In this document: piece after piece, positions 6,039 to 13,998 of the stretch
Layout of the letters: each line of letters opens with the position of its first letter
How positions within the stretch are numbered: position 1 is the stretch's first letter
Origin: Gemmatimonadota bacterium
GTDB taxonomy: Bacteria; Gemmatimonadota; Gemmatimonadetes; Longimicrobiales; RSA9
Direction of reading: 5' to 3'
Assembly (NCBI GenBank): GCA_012027055.1
Contig: VEPF01000326.1
Coordinates: forward strand, 1-16,071
DNA length: 16,071 nucleotides
Notes under the pieces: model-generated
The model's input: the letters and a program-made list of their open reading frames with translations, nothing else
Databases searched by the model: none
What the model was told of the DNA's origin: nothing
Program-made: the position numbers and the translations under genes

Positions 6039-9000
6039 TCAGTTGAACTTCTCCGCCCGCTTCACCCACTTCGCCAGGTCCTTCTCCTTCGGGTTCAGCG
6101 GCGTTCCGGGGTGGATCAAGGCGGCCGGGCAGCGCTCCGCCGCCGTCACCAGCTGCGCGAACGTGCCGGCGCGCGGGTCCTTGATGTACGCCTGCTTGTT
6201 GGCGTTGTAGGCGAACAGCTTCGCGTTCAGATTGGTGCACTCGTTGCACGAAGTGCAGCGATCGGTGTCGATGTACGGCTCGATCGCCAGCCCATCGTCC
6301 TCGGCGGGCGCCACCACCACCGCCGGCGCCGCCACTGCGGTGGCCACGGGCGCAGGTGCCGCCACGAGCGCGGCCGCCACCGGGGCCGGCGCGGTCGCTA
6401 CGGCCACGCCGCCGTTGCCCCCCAGCACTTCCGCGCCGATGGGCACGAGGCCCTGGGTACGCTCGGCCTTGGCGAGCGCATCGGCTACGGTCATGCGGCC
6501 GCCGCCGGTGGCCCGGATCAGGCCCTCGGCCATGCGCCGCGCGACCACGGCCGGATAGGTGGCGCGCAGCTCGGCCATGCGCTGCTCGTATTCGGCCCGG
6601 AGCGCGGCCAACTGCGCCTCGTAGCGGCTCTCCAGATCGCCGGTGAAGGCGTCCCGCACGCTGTCCGCCACCTTGATTCCGGCCAGCTCGCGCAGCTGCG
6701 ACCAGAACAGCATCCGGTCCGCGGTCAGGCGCACGATCTCATCGGCCACCGCCAGCCGGCTCAGCTTCCCCTTGGCATCCTGCGCCCAGATGAACGGGCT
6801 CTTCCCCTCCCGGTCCGCGGCGGAGAGCTGCATGTACTCGTGGAACGGCACCATGTCCTCGTTCCACTTCTCCGCCGCCACCTTCCTGAACTGCTTCTTG
6901 AACCGGGCCTCCGTCGCCGCCCAGTCCGCGGTCGTGAACGGCAGCTCCATGGTCTGCGCGCTGCCATCCTCGCCCTGGTACTTGAGCGTGTAGCTCGGCC
7001 ACAGCTCGTCCAGCGCAGGGTTGCCGTCCAGCGAGAGGCAGTCCGACAGCGCCTCGCCCGCATCCGGATCGTAGATCATGAACGGGAAGGCGCGGCTCTC
7101 CAGCGCCATCTTCGCCGAGCGCGGCGCCCACTCGTCCGCCAGGCCATGCTCCACCGGGCAGGGCGTGTAGATGTTGAACACCGCCGGCCGCCGGCTCTGC
7201 AGCCCCTTGAGCACGCCCCCGATCAGGTGCGAGGCAGAGGCCTGCGAAGACTGGAGCAGGTAGGTGCCGCGGTGGGCCATGGCGATCAGCCCCAGCTCCT
7301 TGCGGACTTCCTGCTTGCCGTGCTGCGCCGCGCCATACGCGGACATGTCCGCCACCTGCCCCGTGAACCCGGACGTGCAGGCCTGCCCGCCGGTGTTCGA
7401 GTACACCTGGGTGTCGAGGATCATCACCCGGATCGGCTTGCCCGAGGCCATCAGGCGCGACAGGTTCTGGAAGCCGATGTCGAGCATGGCCCCATCGCCG
7501 CCGATCGCCATGATCGGCGGGCACAGCCCGAACTCCTCGTCCGTGAACTGCCGCCAGTCGTACGCGGTGAAGAACGGCTCGTGCCTGGCCGCGTCGTACT
7601 CGCCCTTCAGGACCAGCTCCGCGCGCCGGATGGCAATGAAGTTGTCCGCCATCTTGCGCATGTGCCCCTCGAACACGCCGATCGCTACGGACGGCGAGTC
7701 CTGGAACAGGTGGTTGACCCACGGGAACGGGTACGGGTTGAACGGATACGTGCTCGCCCACACGCTCGAGCAGCCGGTGCTGTTGGTAATGCCCAGCTGC
7801 GAGCGGCCCCGCCCGCCCGGGCCCTCACGGTAGCGCCAGGCCAGATCCTTGAGCGCCTTGATGGATTTCGCGATCCGCTGCAGCTCCGCCTTCTGCTCCG
7901 GCGCGATCGGCACGTCCACGCTGGTGCCGGCCGCGACCGCGGCCAGGTCGATGTCCGCGCCTGCCGAGAGCAGCCCGCGCGCCTTCGCGTCGAGGTCCGC
8001 CATCAGCTGGTCGAGCCGCTTCAGCAGCTGGCCAACGCGCGGCTGCATGAGCGCTTCCACACTCGCCACCACCAGGTGCACGGCGGTCTTCTCGCCGCAG
8101 CCCATGCACGCGCCATCGCCGCCCACCATCGAGCGGTAGGTCTTCTTCTTGAGCAGCAGCGAGGGCAGCACGCCGATGCCTTCCTCGATGCTCGACACGT
8201 TCACGAAGCGGTCGTCGGTGTCCGGCAGCTTCTGCCAGAAGTCCCAGTTGCGGCGGAGCTTCTCGACGACGTCGTCATCCTGCTTGATGGTGACCAGGGC
8301 ATGCTCCGGGCAGACGTCCACGCAGATGTTGCAGCCCTTGCACGCTTCCGGGTTGATGGTGATGCTGAGCAGCCCGCCGGTTCCCTTCTGCTTGCCCTCG
8401 TGCACCCCGTAAAACGGCGTGGTCTTGGCCAGCGGGAACTCCGCCAGGATCGAGTGCACGGCGGCCCACTCGCGGTCCAGCTGCGCCCGCCGCTCCGGCT
8501 CCCAGTTGAGCTTGCCGACCACGTTGGTGTAGGCCGCGCTCAGGGTCGCGCCGATGTTCTTGAACGGGCCGCTGTCCAGCACCTTGCGCACTTCCTTGCC
8601 CAGCGGCCTGGCGATGGACTTGATGCGGTCGGCCCCGCCGTTCCGGGCGGCGGCTGCCTGGATGGCCACGTCCAGGAGGTCCTCGACCGAGTTGACCAGG
8701 CCGGGGATCGCGGTGTCCGGACACTGCGTCCAGCACTGCGAGCAGCCGGTGCACTTCTCGGCAATGAAGTCCGGCACCTCGAAGCGGATCCCGGTCATGT
8801 CGCGGAACGTGGAACTGACCGCCGGCATGGCCGCGATCGCCGTGAACGGGTCGGCCAGGATCTCGCCGCCCGTGCCGCACACCGCGCACACCTGCTCGAA
8901 GAACCGGCCCGGGTTGGCGATGCCGTCCTCGGCGTTCGCGATGTCCATGAGCGGCGGGATGTGCGGGCCGGACGAAGCCGAAGCGTCCCCCGACGCCACG

Positions 9001-11123
9001 GACTCGCCCGTCGGTACCGCCTTGACTTCGTCGTAGCCGCGCCGGATCACCCGCAGGTTGTCATCCACCACCCGCTGGCCCAGCTTGCCGAACTTGGCGT
9101 TGAGCTGCGACGCGATGCCATCGAACACCTGCTTCTCGTCCAGCCCTTCGCTCTGCATCAGCGGCGAGGTCTTGAAGAACGCGCCCATGAAGGCCGCGCC
9201 CTGCATGCGGTAGCGCAGCTCGGCGTCCGAGGCCTCCTGGCCGGCGATGCCGAAGCCGTCCAGGATGTAGACCTTGAGCTGCTTGTCGCGCACGATCTGC
9301 CTCGCCCACTCCGGCAGCGAGCGCCACAGCTCCGCGGGATCGCCCTCGGCCTGGATCACGAACACGCCGCCCTGCTGCATGCCTGCCAACGGGTTGGAGT
9401 GGCGGAATACGTTCGGGTCCGGCGAGAGCACCACGTTCACGTGCTTGAGCTCGGAGACCAGCTTGTTCTTGTCACGCGACATGGTCGCGTAGAACGTCGT
9501 GGGCTGGCCCTTCTTCTCGGAACCGTACTTCGGATTGGCCTTGACCTGCAGGCCGGACAGCTCGAACGTCGTCATCACCACGTTCTTGCCGGTGGTGATC
9601 ATGCCCCAGCCGCCGATCGAGTGCATGCGCAGCGAGATGGCGCCCTTGGGCAGCAGGTTGAAGTCGCCGGCCGAGGGCAGCGACAGCGTCTCCAGGTGCG
9701 GGTACGCCTCGAGCAGCTGCTCCTGCCAGATCTGGAGCTTGGGCAGCTTGGTGCCCTTGCGGATGAAATCGATGCCCAGGTAGTACTGCCGCTGGTGCAG
9801 CCCGCCGGGCAGCATGTTCTCGATCGCGGCGATCAGGTCGCCGGGCTGCAGGTCGCGGCTGCCGAAGCCGAAGCCGCCCGAGTAGAAGTCCGGCAGCTCC
9901 GCCGGCTGAATGGCAGCCAGCCCCGGGAACGGTTGCTTGCCGTTCTGCACGCGGCCGTTTTCCAGCGCCTGCGACATGGCCGCGCGCAGCTCGCGCAGCA
10001 TGGGTGGGTCCACGGCCAGGGGCTGGTCGGTGCGCTCCAGCACGGCCACGCCCTTCTTTCCGGCCAGCAGGTGCGTCACCAGGTCCGCCGGGAAGGGCCG
10101 GAACATGGTCAGGTTGAGCACGCCCACCTTGAGGCCGCGCGTCTCGCGCAGGAAATCCGCGACCGCCTCGGCGTTGGTGACCAGGGTGCCCTGCCCCGCG
10201 ATCACGTACTCGGCATCCTCCATGCGGTAGCCGGTGGCGCGCGCGTACTTGCGGCCGGTGAGCACCGCGAACTCGGCCATGGCCTGGTCCGCCAGCTCCC
10301 GGACGTGGTCGAAGTAGAACGGGCGCTGCGCGGCGATGCCCTGCGCGTACGAGTCCTGGTTCTGCACCACGCCCAGCATGGCGGGGTTGTCCAGGTCGTA
10401 GAGCTCGGGGATCCGGCGCCGGGTGGGACCGAAGACCAGCCGCTGCGCGGGCGTCGGGCAGTCGATGATATCGGACGGGTCGCCCAGGTACTCCCTGATC
10501 AGGTCCCGCTCCGGCACCAGCACGGACTCGATCACGTGGCTGGTGAGGAAGCCGTCCTGCGCGCTCAGGCCGGGGTTGAGCGAGAGCTCGGCGATGCGGT
10601 GCGCGATCAGCGTCAGGTCGCCCGACTCCTGCACGTCCTTGCCGAACACCTGGAAGAACCCGGCATCGTCCACGGCGTGGTAGTCGTCGTGGCCGGCGTG
10701 CACGTTGAGCGAGTGCTTGGTGATGGCGCGCGCCGCCACGTTCAGCACGTAGGTGAGCCGCTTGCCGACCGCCGGGTAGAGCGACTCGTGCATGTAGACG
10801 ATGCCCTGGCCGCTCGAGAAGTTGGTCGCGCGCAGGCCCGTCATGCTCATGCCCGCGGTCACCGCGGCCGCCGCGTGCTCGCCCTCGGGTTCGAAGAACA
10901 GCAGCCGCCGCCCATTCACGTTGAGCTTGCCGGCCGCTACTGCGACCGCCCAGCCCTCGCCCATCTGCGTCGACGGCGTGATCGGATAGGCGCCCGCCGC
11001 CTCGCTCGCGGCCGTCTCCATCTCCACCACGATGGTGCTGCCATCCAGCGCGTCCGGCGTCCCCGGGTATTTGGCCGGCTGTGCCGCTTCGGCCTCGGAC
11101 TCACTCTTCTTCCGGAAGATCAT
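6039..11123 (-). CDS. nifJ: Giant PFOR/NifJ-type 2-oxoacid:ferredoxin oxidoreductase with fused ferredoxin
   Basis: A 1,694-residue single-chain enzyme; usual NifJ is about 1,170-1,200. It would oxidise pyruvate (or a similar 2-oxoacid) with CoA to acyl-CoA and CO2. Domains in order: thiamine-diphosphate pyrimidine domain with YPITPSTQMGE (46-56), Glu82 in EGEHAAAA and Arg132 in NVAARA; domain II to about 440; gamma domain with SIGGWGMITTGKN (502-514); EKR-like linker; two [4Fe-4S] motifs CTGCSQCWTQCP (791-802) and CKGCNICVDVCP (928-939); pyrophosphate domain with CMGCGEKT (Cys1007, 1010), TGCSS (Cys1118), GGDGAMLDIG (1208-1217) and YTPCPVEHG (Cys1322), giving the four ligands of the proximal cluster. 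Extra parts are insertions at about 803-925 and 1020-1108, a CAVC at 746-749, a charged helix at about 1495-1535, an Ala/Pro/Val linker (1570-1610), and a ferredoxin domain with CTSCNEC (1623-1629) and Cys1665. It lies between rnfB and rnfC. Substrate is not proven. Confidence 0.93.
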   Translation of the reverse strand: MIFRKKSESEAEAAQPAKYPGTPDALDGSTIVVEMETAASEAAGAYPITPSTQMGEGWAVAVAAGKLNVNGRRLLFFEPEGEHAAAAVTAGMSMTGLRATNFSSGQGIVYMHESLYPAVGKRLTYVLNVAARAITKHSLNVHAGHDDYHAVDDAGFFQVFGKDVQESGDLTLIAHRIAELSLNPGLSAQDGFLTSHVIESVLVPERDLIREYLGDPSDIIDCPTPAQRLVFGPTRRRIPELYDLDNPAMLGVVQNQDSYAQGIAAQRPFYFDHVRELADQAMAEFAVLTGRKYARATGYRMEDAEYVIAGQGTLVTNAEAVADFLRETRGLKVGVLNLTMFRPFPADLVTHLLAGKKGVAVLERTDQPLAVDPPMLRELRAAMSQALENGRVQNGKQPFPGLAAIQPAELPDFYSGGFGFGSRDLQPGDLIAAIENMLPGGLHQRQYYLGIDFIRKGTKLPKLQIWQEQLLEAYPHLETLSLPSAGDFNLLPKGAISLRMHSIGGWGMITTGKNVVMTTFELSGLQVKANPKYGSEKKGQPTTFYATMSRDKNKLVSELKHVNVVLSPDPNVFRHSNPLAGMQQGGVFVIQAEGDPAELWRSLPEWARQIVRDKQLKVYILDGFGIAGQEASDAELRYRMQGAAFMGAFFKTSPLMQSEGLDEKQVFDGIASQLNAKFGKLGQRVVDDNLRVIRRGYDEVKAVPTGESVASGDASASSGPHIPPLMDIANAEDGIANPGRFFEQVCAVCGTGGEILADPFTAIAAMPAVSSTFRDMTGIRFEVPDFIAEKCTGCSQCWTQCPDTAIPGLVNSVEDLLDVAIQAAAARNGGADRIKSIARPLGKEVRKVLDSGPFKNIGATLSAAYTNVVGKLNWEPERRAQLDREWAAVHSILAEFPLAKTTPFYGVHEGKQKGTGGLLSITINPEACKGCNICVDVCPEHALVTIKQDDDVVEKLRRNWDFWQKLPDTDDRFVNVSSIEEGIGVLPSLLLKKKTYRSMVGGDGACMGCGEKTAVHLVVASVEALMQPRVGQLLKRLDQLMADLDAKARGLLSAGADIDLAAVAAGTSVDVPIAPEQKAELQRIAKSIKALKDLAWRYREGPGGRGRSQLGITNSTGCSSVWASTYPFNPYPFPWVNHLFQDSPSVAIGVFEGHMRKMADNFIAIRRAELVLKGEYDAARHEPFFTAYDWRQFTDEEFGLCPPIMAIGGDGAMLDIGFQNLSRLMASGKPIRVMILDTQVYSNTGGQACTSGFTGQVADMSAYGAAQHGKQEVRKELGLIAMAHRGTYLLQSSQASASHLIGGVLKGLQSRRPAVFNIYTPCPVEHGLADEWAPRSAKMALESRAFPFMIYDPDAGEALSDCLSLDGNPALDELWPSYTLKYQGEDGSAQTMELPFTTADWAATEARFKKQFRKVAAEKWNEDMVPFHEYMQLSAADREGKSPFIWAQDAKGKLSRLAVADEIVRLTADRMLFWSQLRELAGIKVADSVRDAFTGDLESRYEAQLAALRAEYEQRMAELRATYPAVVARRMAEGLIRATGGGRMTVADALAKAERTQGLVPIGAEVLGGNGGVAVATAPAPVAAALVAAPAPVATAVAAPAVVVAPAEDDGLAIEPYIDTDRCTSCNECTNLNAKLFAYNANKQAYIKDPRAGTFAQLVTAAERCPAALIHPGTPLNPKEKDLAKWVKRAEKFN

Positions 11124-11209
11124 CGCTCAATCCCCAAGTTGAATTCGCTGCGCCGCGCGACCGCGAAAGGACCGCGTACGCCGCGCTCCGACCTGCCCTG
11201 TCCGCGTCG
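11124..11209 (-). other. Spacer between rnfB and nifJ with a stop-free frame
   Basis: This 86-base gap is the longest inside the cluster. Reading past the rnfB TAG, the frame stays open for 29 codons and reaches TGA at 11120-11122, overlapping the nifJ ATG as ATGA, the overlap seen at most junctions here. The would-be tail is Arg-rich and uses codons rare in this cluster (CGA, GGA, GTA, CCT), so it looks non-coding. GGGGA lies about nine bases before the nifJ start and is a weak ribosome site. Confidence 0.5.
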
Positions 11210-12058
11210 CTACACCGCGACCGCGGCCCGCTCCTCAGAGGCCTCGAACTGCGCCCCTTCCAGCCAGACTATGGCGCCCGTCGGGCACCGGCCGATCGCG
11301 CCGATCTCGGCCAGCGCGATCTTTTCGTAATCGATCACCGCGAGGCCGCGCCGGATCTGGATCAGCCCCGGCTGCGCGTCCTGCACGCACCGCCCGCAGG
11401 CGTTGCACGCCACCGTGCAGACCTCGGTCGCCGCTTCGCCCTCCAACAGGTTCTTGCACTGCACGATCAGCTTGTGGGTGAGCGGCATGATCGTGAACAG
11501 GTCGAGCGGGCAGGCATCGACGCAGTCGCCGCAGGCGATGCACTTGTCGATGTCCACCACCGGTAACCCGTTGGCGTTCATGTGCAGCGCGTCGAAGTCG
11601 CAGGAGACCGCGCAGTCACCGAAGCCGAGGCAGCCCCAGGCGCAACCCTTGCCCCCGCCGCCCACCGCGACCGCCGCCGCGCAGCTCTCGATGCCGACGT
11701 AGTCCGCCTTGCGCCGGGCCACGTCGGTGCCGCCCGCGCACAGCAGCCGCGCCACCCGCTTGTCCGTGGAGCCGGCGTGCACGCCCAGGTAGTCGGCGAC
11801 ATCCGCGCGCATGTCATCGCTCATCACCGTGCAGCCGGCCGGGGCCACGTGACCGTGCACGGCCGCTTCCGCGAACGCGCGGCAGCCCGCGAAGCCGCAG
11901 GCGCCGCAATTGGCGTTGGGCAGCAGCGCCGCCACGCCGTCAATGCGCGGATCTTCCCAGACGTACAGCTTCTTGAGGGCGAGCGAGATGGTGACGCCGA
12001 AGAAGAGGCAGAGCCCGCCCAGCGTGAGGACTGCGGTGAAGACCAGCAGTGGACTCAT
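11210..12058 (-). CDS. rnfB: Rnf complex ferredoxin-type subunit RnfB
   Basis: A 282-residue membrane-anchored polyferredoxin, the likely entry point for electrons from ferredoxin. One N-terminal helix (about 3-28) is followed by the Fe-S domain NANCGACGFAGC (Cys51, 54, 59, plus Cys76). Next come the cluster-binding segments Cys139, 143, 149, 153, then CIACGDCVDACP (173-184) and CNACGRC (218-224) with Cys258. At the C terminus the sequence IDYEKIALAEIG stands where related long RnfB proteins have a further CxxCGxC motif, so one cluster appears lost. The start is ATG 12058, four bases after the upstream stop, with AAGGGG about nine bases before. It ends in TAG, unlike nearly all neighbours. 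It is separated from the rest of rnf by nifJ. Confidence 0.95.
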   Translation of the reverse strand: MSPLLVFTAVLTLGGLCLFFGVTISLALKKLYVWEDPRIDGVAALLPNANCGACGFAGCRAFAEAAVHGHVAPAGCTVMSDDMRADVADYLGVHAGSTDKRVARLLCAGGTDVARRKADYVGIESCAAAVAVGGGGKGCAWGCLGFGDCAVSCDFDALHMNANGLPVVDIDKCIACGDCVDACPLDLFTIMPLTHKLIVQCKNLLEGEAATEVCTVACNACGRCVQDAQPGLIQIRRGLAVIDYEKIALAEIGAIGRCPTGAIVWLEGAQFEASEERAAVAV

Positions 12059-12062
12059 GGGC

Positions 12063-13061
12063 TTACACCCCTTCGAGACTGGTCTGCCGCAGCAGCCAGG
12101 CTGCGAACAGGTCCGCGGGATCGCCGAGCACGGCGTCGCCGCTCGCGGCCACACCGCCCGCCAGCGCCCTCGCCCGCAGCTCGCTCAACTCGTGCAGCCA
12201 CTGCAGGTCCGCCTGCTGCTGGGCGACGCCGTCGCTGCCGATCGCCTGCTGCGGATCATCACCCGGAACCAGCTCGACCTGGAGCCGCTGCTCGAAGCGC
12301 GGGCCCGCGGACGGGTCCCACGTGAAGCACGCGCAGCCGCCAGGCACCACCGCGGCGATGCCCGGGCCATCGAACGCGACCAGGCGCCGCAATGCCGCCG
12401 GGTCGGTGGTCTGCTGCACGAAGACGTGCGGACCGATCAGCCGGGTGAGCGGCGCGGCGGGCGCGGGCGGGGCGACCAGCAGCACCAGCTTGAAGCGGCC
12501 GTCCAGGTACTCGGCGAGACCGCCCACGTGCAGGTCGCCACCCTCCACTTCCAGCACCAGTGGCGGCGCGATCTGCCGCTCCGCCCGGTGCCACTGCCGG
12601 AACGGGAAGTTGCTCTGCTCGTCGGTGGCCACCGCTTCGCCCCGGCCGCTGCGGATCGCTTCGGCGCCGCGGGCGACCGCGAAGGCGCGCCCGCGGGCGG
12701 CCAGTGCGCCGCGGACGGTGTCGCGCAGGTCCGCGCCCGGCGCCACGCGGATCCGGTACAGCTCATCCCCCTGGCGAGCGAAGTCGGCGAGCCCCTCGAG
12801 CGCCTGCTCGAGCCGGTCCAGCTCCTCGGGCGGCAGCCGGCCATCGTGCGCGAACAGCGCGCCGAAGCGCTCCGCATCGATGCGTCCCGCGGCGAACTGC
12901 CCGAGCGAGGCCGCGGCGGCCTTGCCGATGTCGGGGACCTGGCGGTGCGTCGCGATGTAGCCGCGCAACTCCTCGACGGCCGCGACCAGGGCACCGTGGA
13001 AGGCGGCCCGGGCGGGCTCCAGCACCTTCAGGACTGCGAGAGTCCGGTCTTCAGACGGCAT
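12063..13061 (-). CDS. Unrecognised protein between korB and rnfB
   Basis: I do not recognise this 332-residue protein. It has no signal peptide, no membrane helix and no cluster motif; its only cysteines are Cys243 and Cys245 in GGCACFTW. The first 100 residues look helical and acidic (for example LPPEELDRLEQALEG). A central part (165-250) alternates hydrophobic strands, with VLEVEGGDLHVGGL and RFKLVLLVAP suggesting an alpha/beta fold. The C terminus (280-300) is again helical and Gln-rich. The start is ATG 13061, overlapping the korB stop by 11 bases, with GAGGAG ten bases upstream. A TTG at 13070 is in frame but sits too close to that site. Overlap with korB and a four-base gap to rnfB place it firmly in the cluster. 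It could be an assembly factor or a regulator of electron transfer, but that is a guess from position only. Confidence 0.8.
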   Translation of the reverse strand: MPSEDRTLAVLKVLEPARAAFHGALVAAVEELRGYIATHRQVPDIGKAAAASLGQFAAGRIDAERFGALFAHDGRLPPEELDRLEQALEGLADFARQGDELYRIRVAPGADLRDTVRGALAARGRAFAVARGAEAIRSGRGEAVATDEQSNFPFRQWHRAERQIAPPLVLEVEGGDLHVGGLAEYLDGRFKLVLLVAPPAPAAPLTRLIGPHVFVQQTTDPAALRRLVAFDGPGIAAVVPGGCACFTWDPSAGPRFEQRLQVELVPGDDPQQAIGSDGVAQQQADLQWLHELSELRARALAGGVAASGDAVLGDPADLFAAWLLRQTSLEGV

Positions 13062-13998
13062 ACTTGTCAAGCTCCTCGTTGAGGCGCGCGAACTTCGCCT
13101 CGCCCATCAGTTTCGGCAGCCGGCGCAGGTCCTCGTAGCGCGGCCTTTTCTCGTCCCGGAAGAACACGCCCAGCCGGAGCCGGTCCCCGGGCTCGGCCAG
13201 CCGCCGCGCTTCGTCCAGGTCGCTCGGGTCGTGCACCAGCTGGTTCTGGTAGGTCCGGTCCAGATCGGGCAGGACCACACCGTCATCGTGCACCAGCAGC
13301 TCGATCCGGTTCGGGTCGCGCACGGCCAACTGGAAGATGTCGGGCGTGTAGACCGGGCAGCGCTGCAGGATGCGCACGAAGCTGAAGCCCTGGTGGAGGT
13401 AGGCGGCGCGCAGCGTCGCGTACAGGTGCGAGGGCAGCCACTCGGCCGTCTGCGCCACGAACGAGGCGTTGGTCACACCCAGGGTGGCGGAGATGGGATC
13501 GAGCGCGGGCAGGTAGCTGCCGTACGGCTGGGTGTTGCTGGTATGGCCCTGCGGCGTGGTGGGCGAGGTCTGGTTCTTGGTCAGGCCGTAGATGTTGTTG
13601 TCGAGCAGCAGCGCCGTCAGGTCCATGTTGTAGCGGATGGCGTGCAGCCAGTGGCCGGCCCCGATCGAGGTGCAGTCGCCGTCGCCCATGACCACGAACA
13701 CGGTGAGGTCCGGCCGCTGCAGCTTGACGCCCTCCGCCACCGGCAGGGCGCGGCCGTGCAGGCCATGGAAGCCGTAGGTCTTCATGTAGTGCGGGAAGCG
13801 GCTGGAGCAGCCGATGCCCGACACGAACACGGTTTGCTCCGGCTTGAGCTGCTCGGCCGCGAGCAGCCGCTGCATGGCGGACAGGATCGAGTGGTCGCCG
13901 CAGCCGGGGCACCAGCGCGGCAGCGCCGCCTCGTAGTCGGAGAGCTGGAAGACGCGCTCGTCCTCGGTCGCGCAGCCCAGCAGCGAGCAGGTGCTCAT
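13051..13998 (-). CDS. korB: 2-oxoacid:ferredoxin oxidoreductase beta subunit (KorB type)
   Basis: A 315-residue thiamine-diphosphate subunit that pairs with the gene just upstream to oxidise a 2-oxoacid, probably 2-oxoglutarate, with CoA and ferredoxin. The single [4Fe-4S] ligands are visible: WCPGCGDH (Cys30, Cys33), GIGCSSRFP (Cys64) and QRCPVY (Cys214). The cofactor Mg-binding motif runs GDGDCTSIGAGH (105-116) to NNIYGLTKNQTSPT (134-147). The length and the Cys set match KorB rather than the larger fused enzymes. The start is ATG 13998, overlapping the korA stop (ATGA), with a strong ribosome site AAGGGAGGT about five bases upstream. Substrate choice cannot be settled from sequence by eye. 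Confidence 0.94.
   Translation of the reverse strand: MSTCSLLGCATEDERVFQLSDYEAALPRWCPGCGDHSILSAMQRLLAAEQLKPEQTVFVSGIGCSSRFPHYMKTYGFHGLHGRALPVAEGVKLQRPDLTVFVVMGDGDCTSIGAGHWLHAIRYNMDLTALLLDNNIYGLTKNQTSPTTPQGHTSNTQPYGSYLPALDPISATLGVTNASFVAQTAEWLPSHLYATLRAAYLHQGFSFVRILQRCPVYTPDIFQLAVRDPNRIELLVHDDGVVLPDLDRTYQNQLVHDPSDLDEARRLAEPGDRLRLGVFFRDEKRPRYEDLRRLPKLMGEAKFARLNEELDKYAV

Noticed and set aside
5853..11330. A 5.5-kb open frame on the plus strand opposite nifJ (1,825 codons)
   Set aside because: It is the complement of a real GC-rich gene. Its product is Arg/His/Leu/Ala-rich with no domain, while the minus strand holds every PFOR motif.
13059..13070. A TTG start at 13070 for the unknown gene
   Set aside because: The GAGGAG ribosome site is only one base from that TTG, while ATG 13061 is better spaced.
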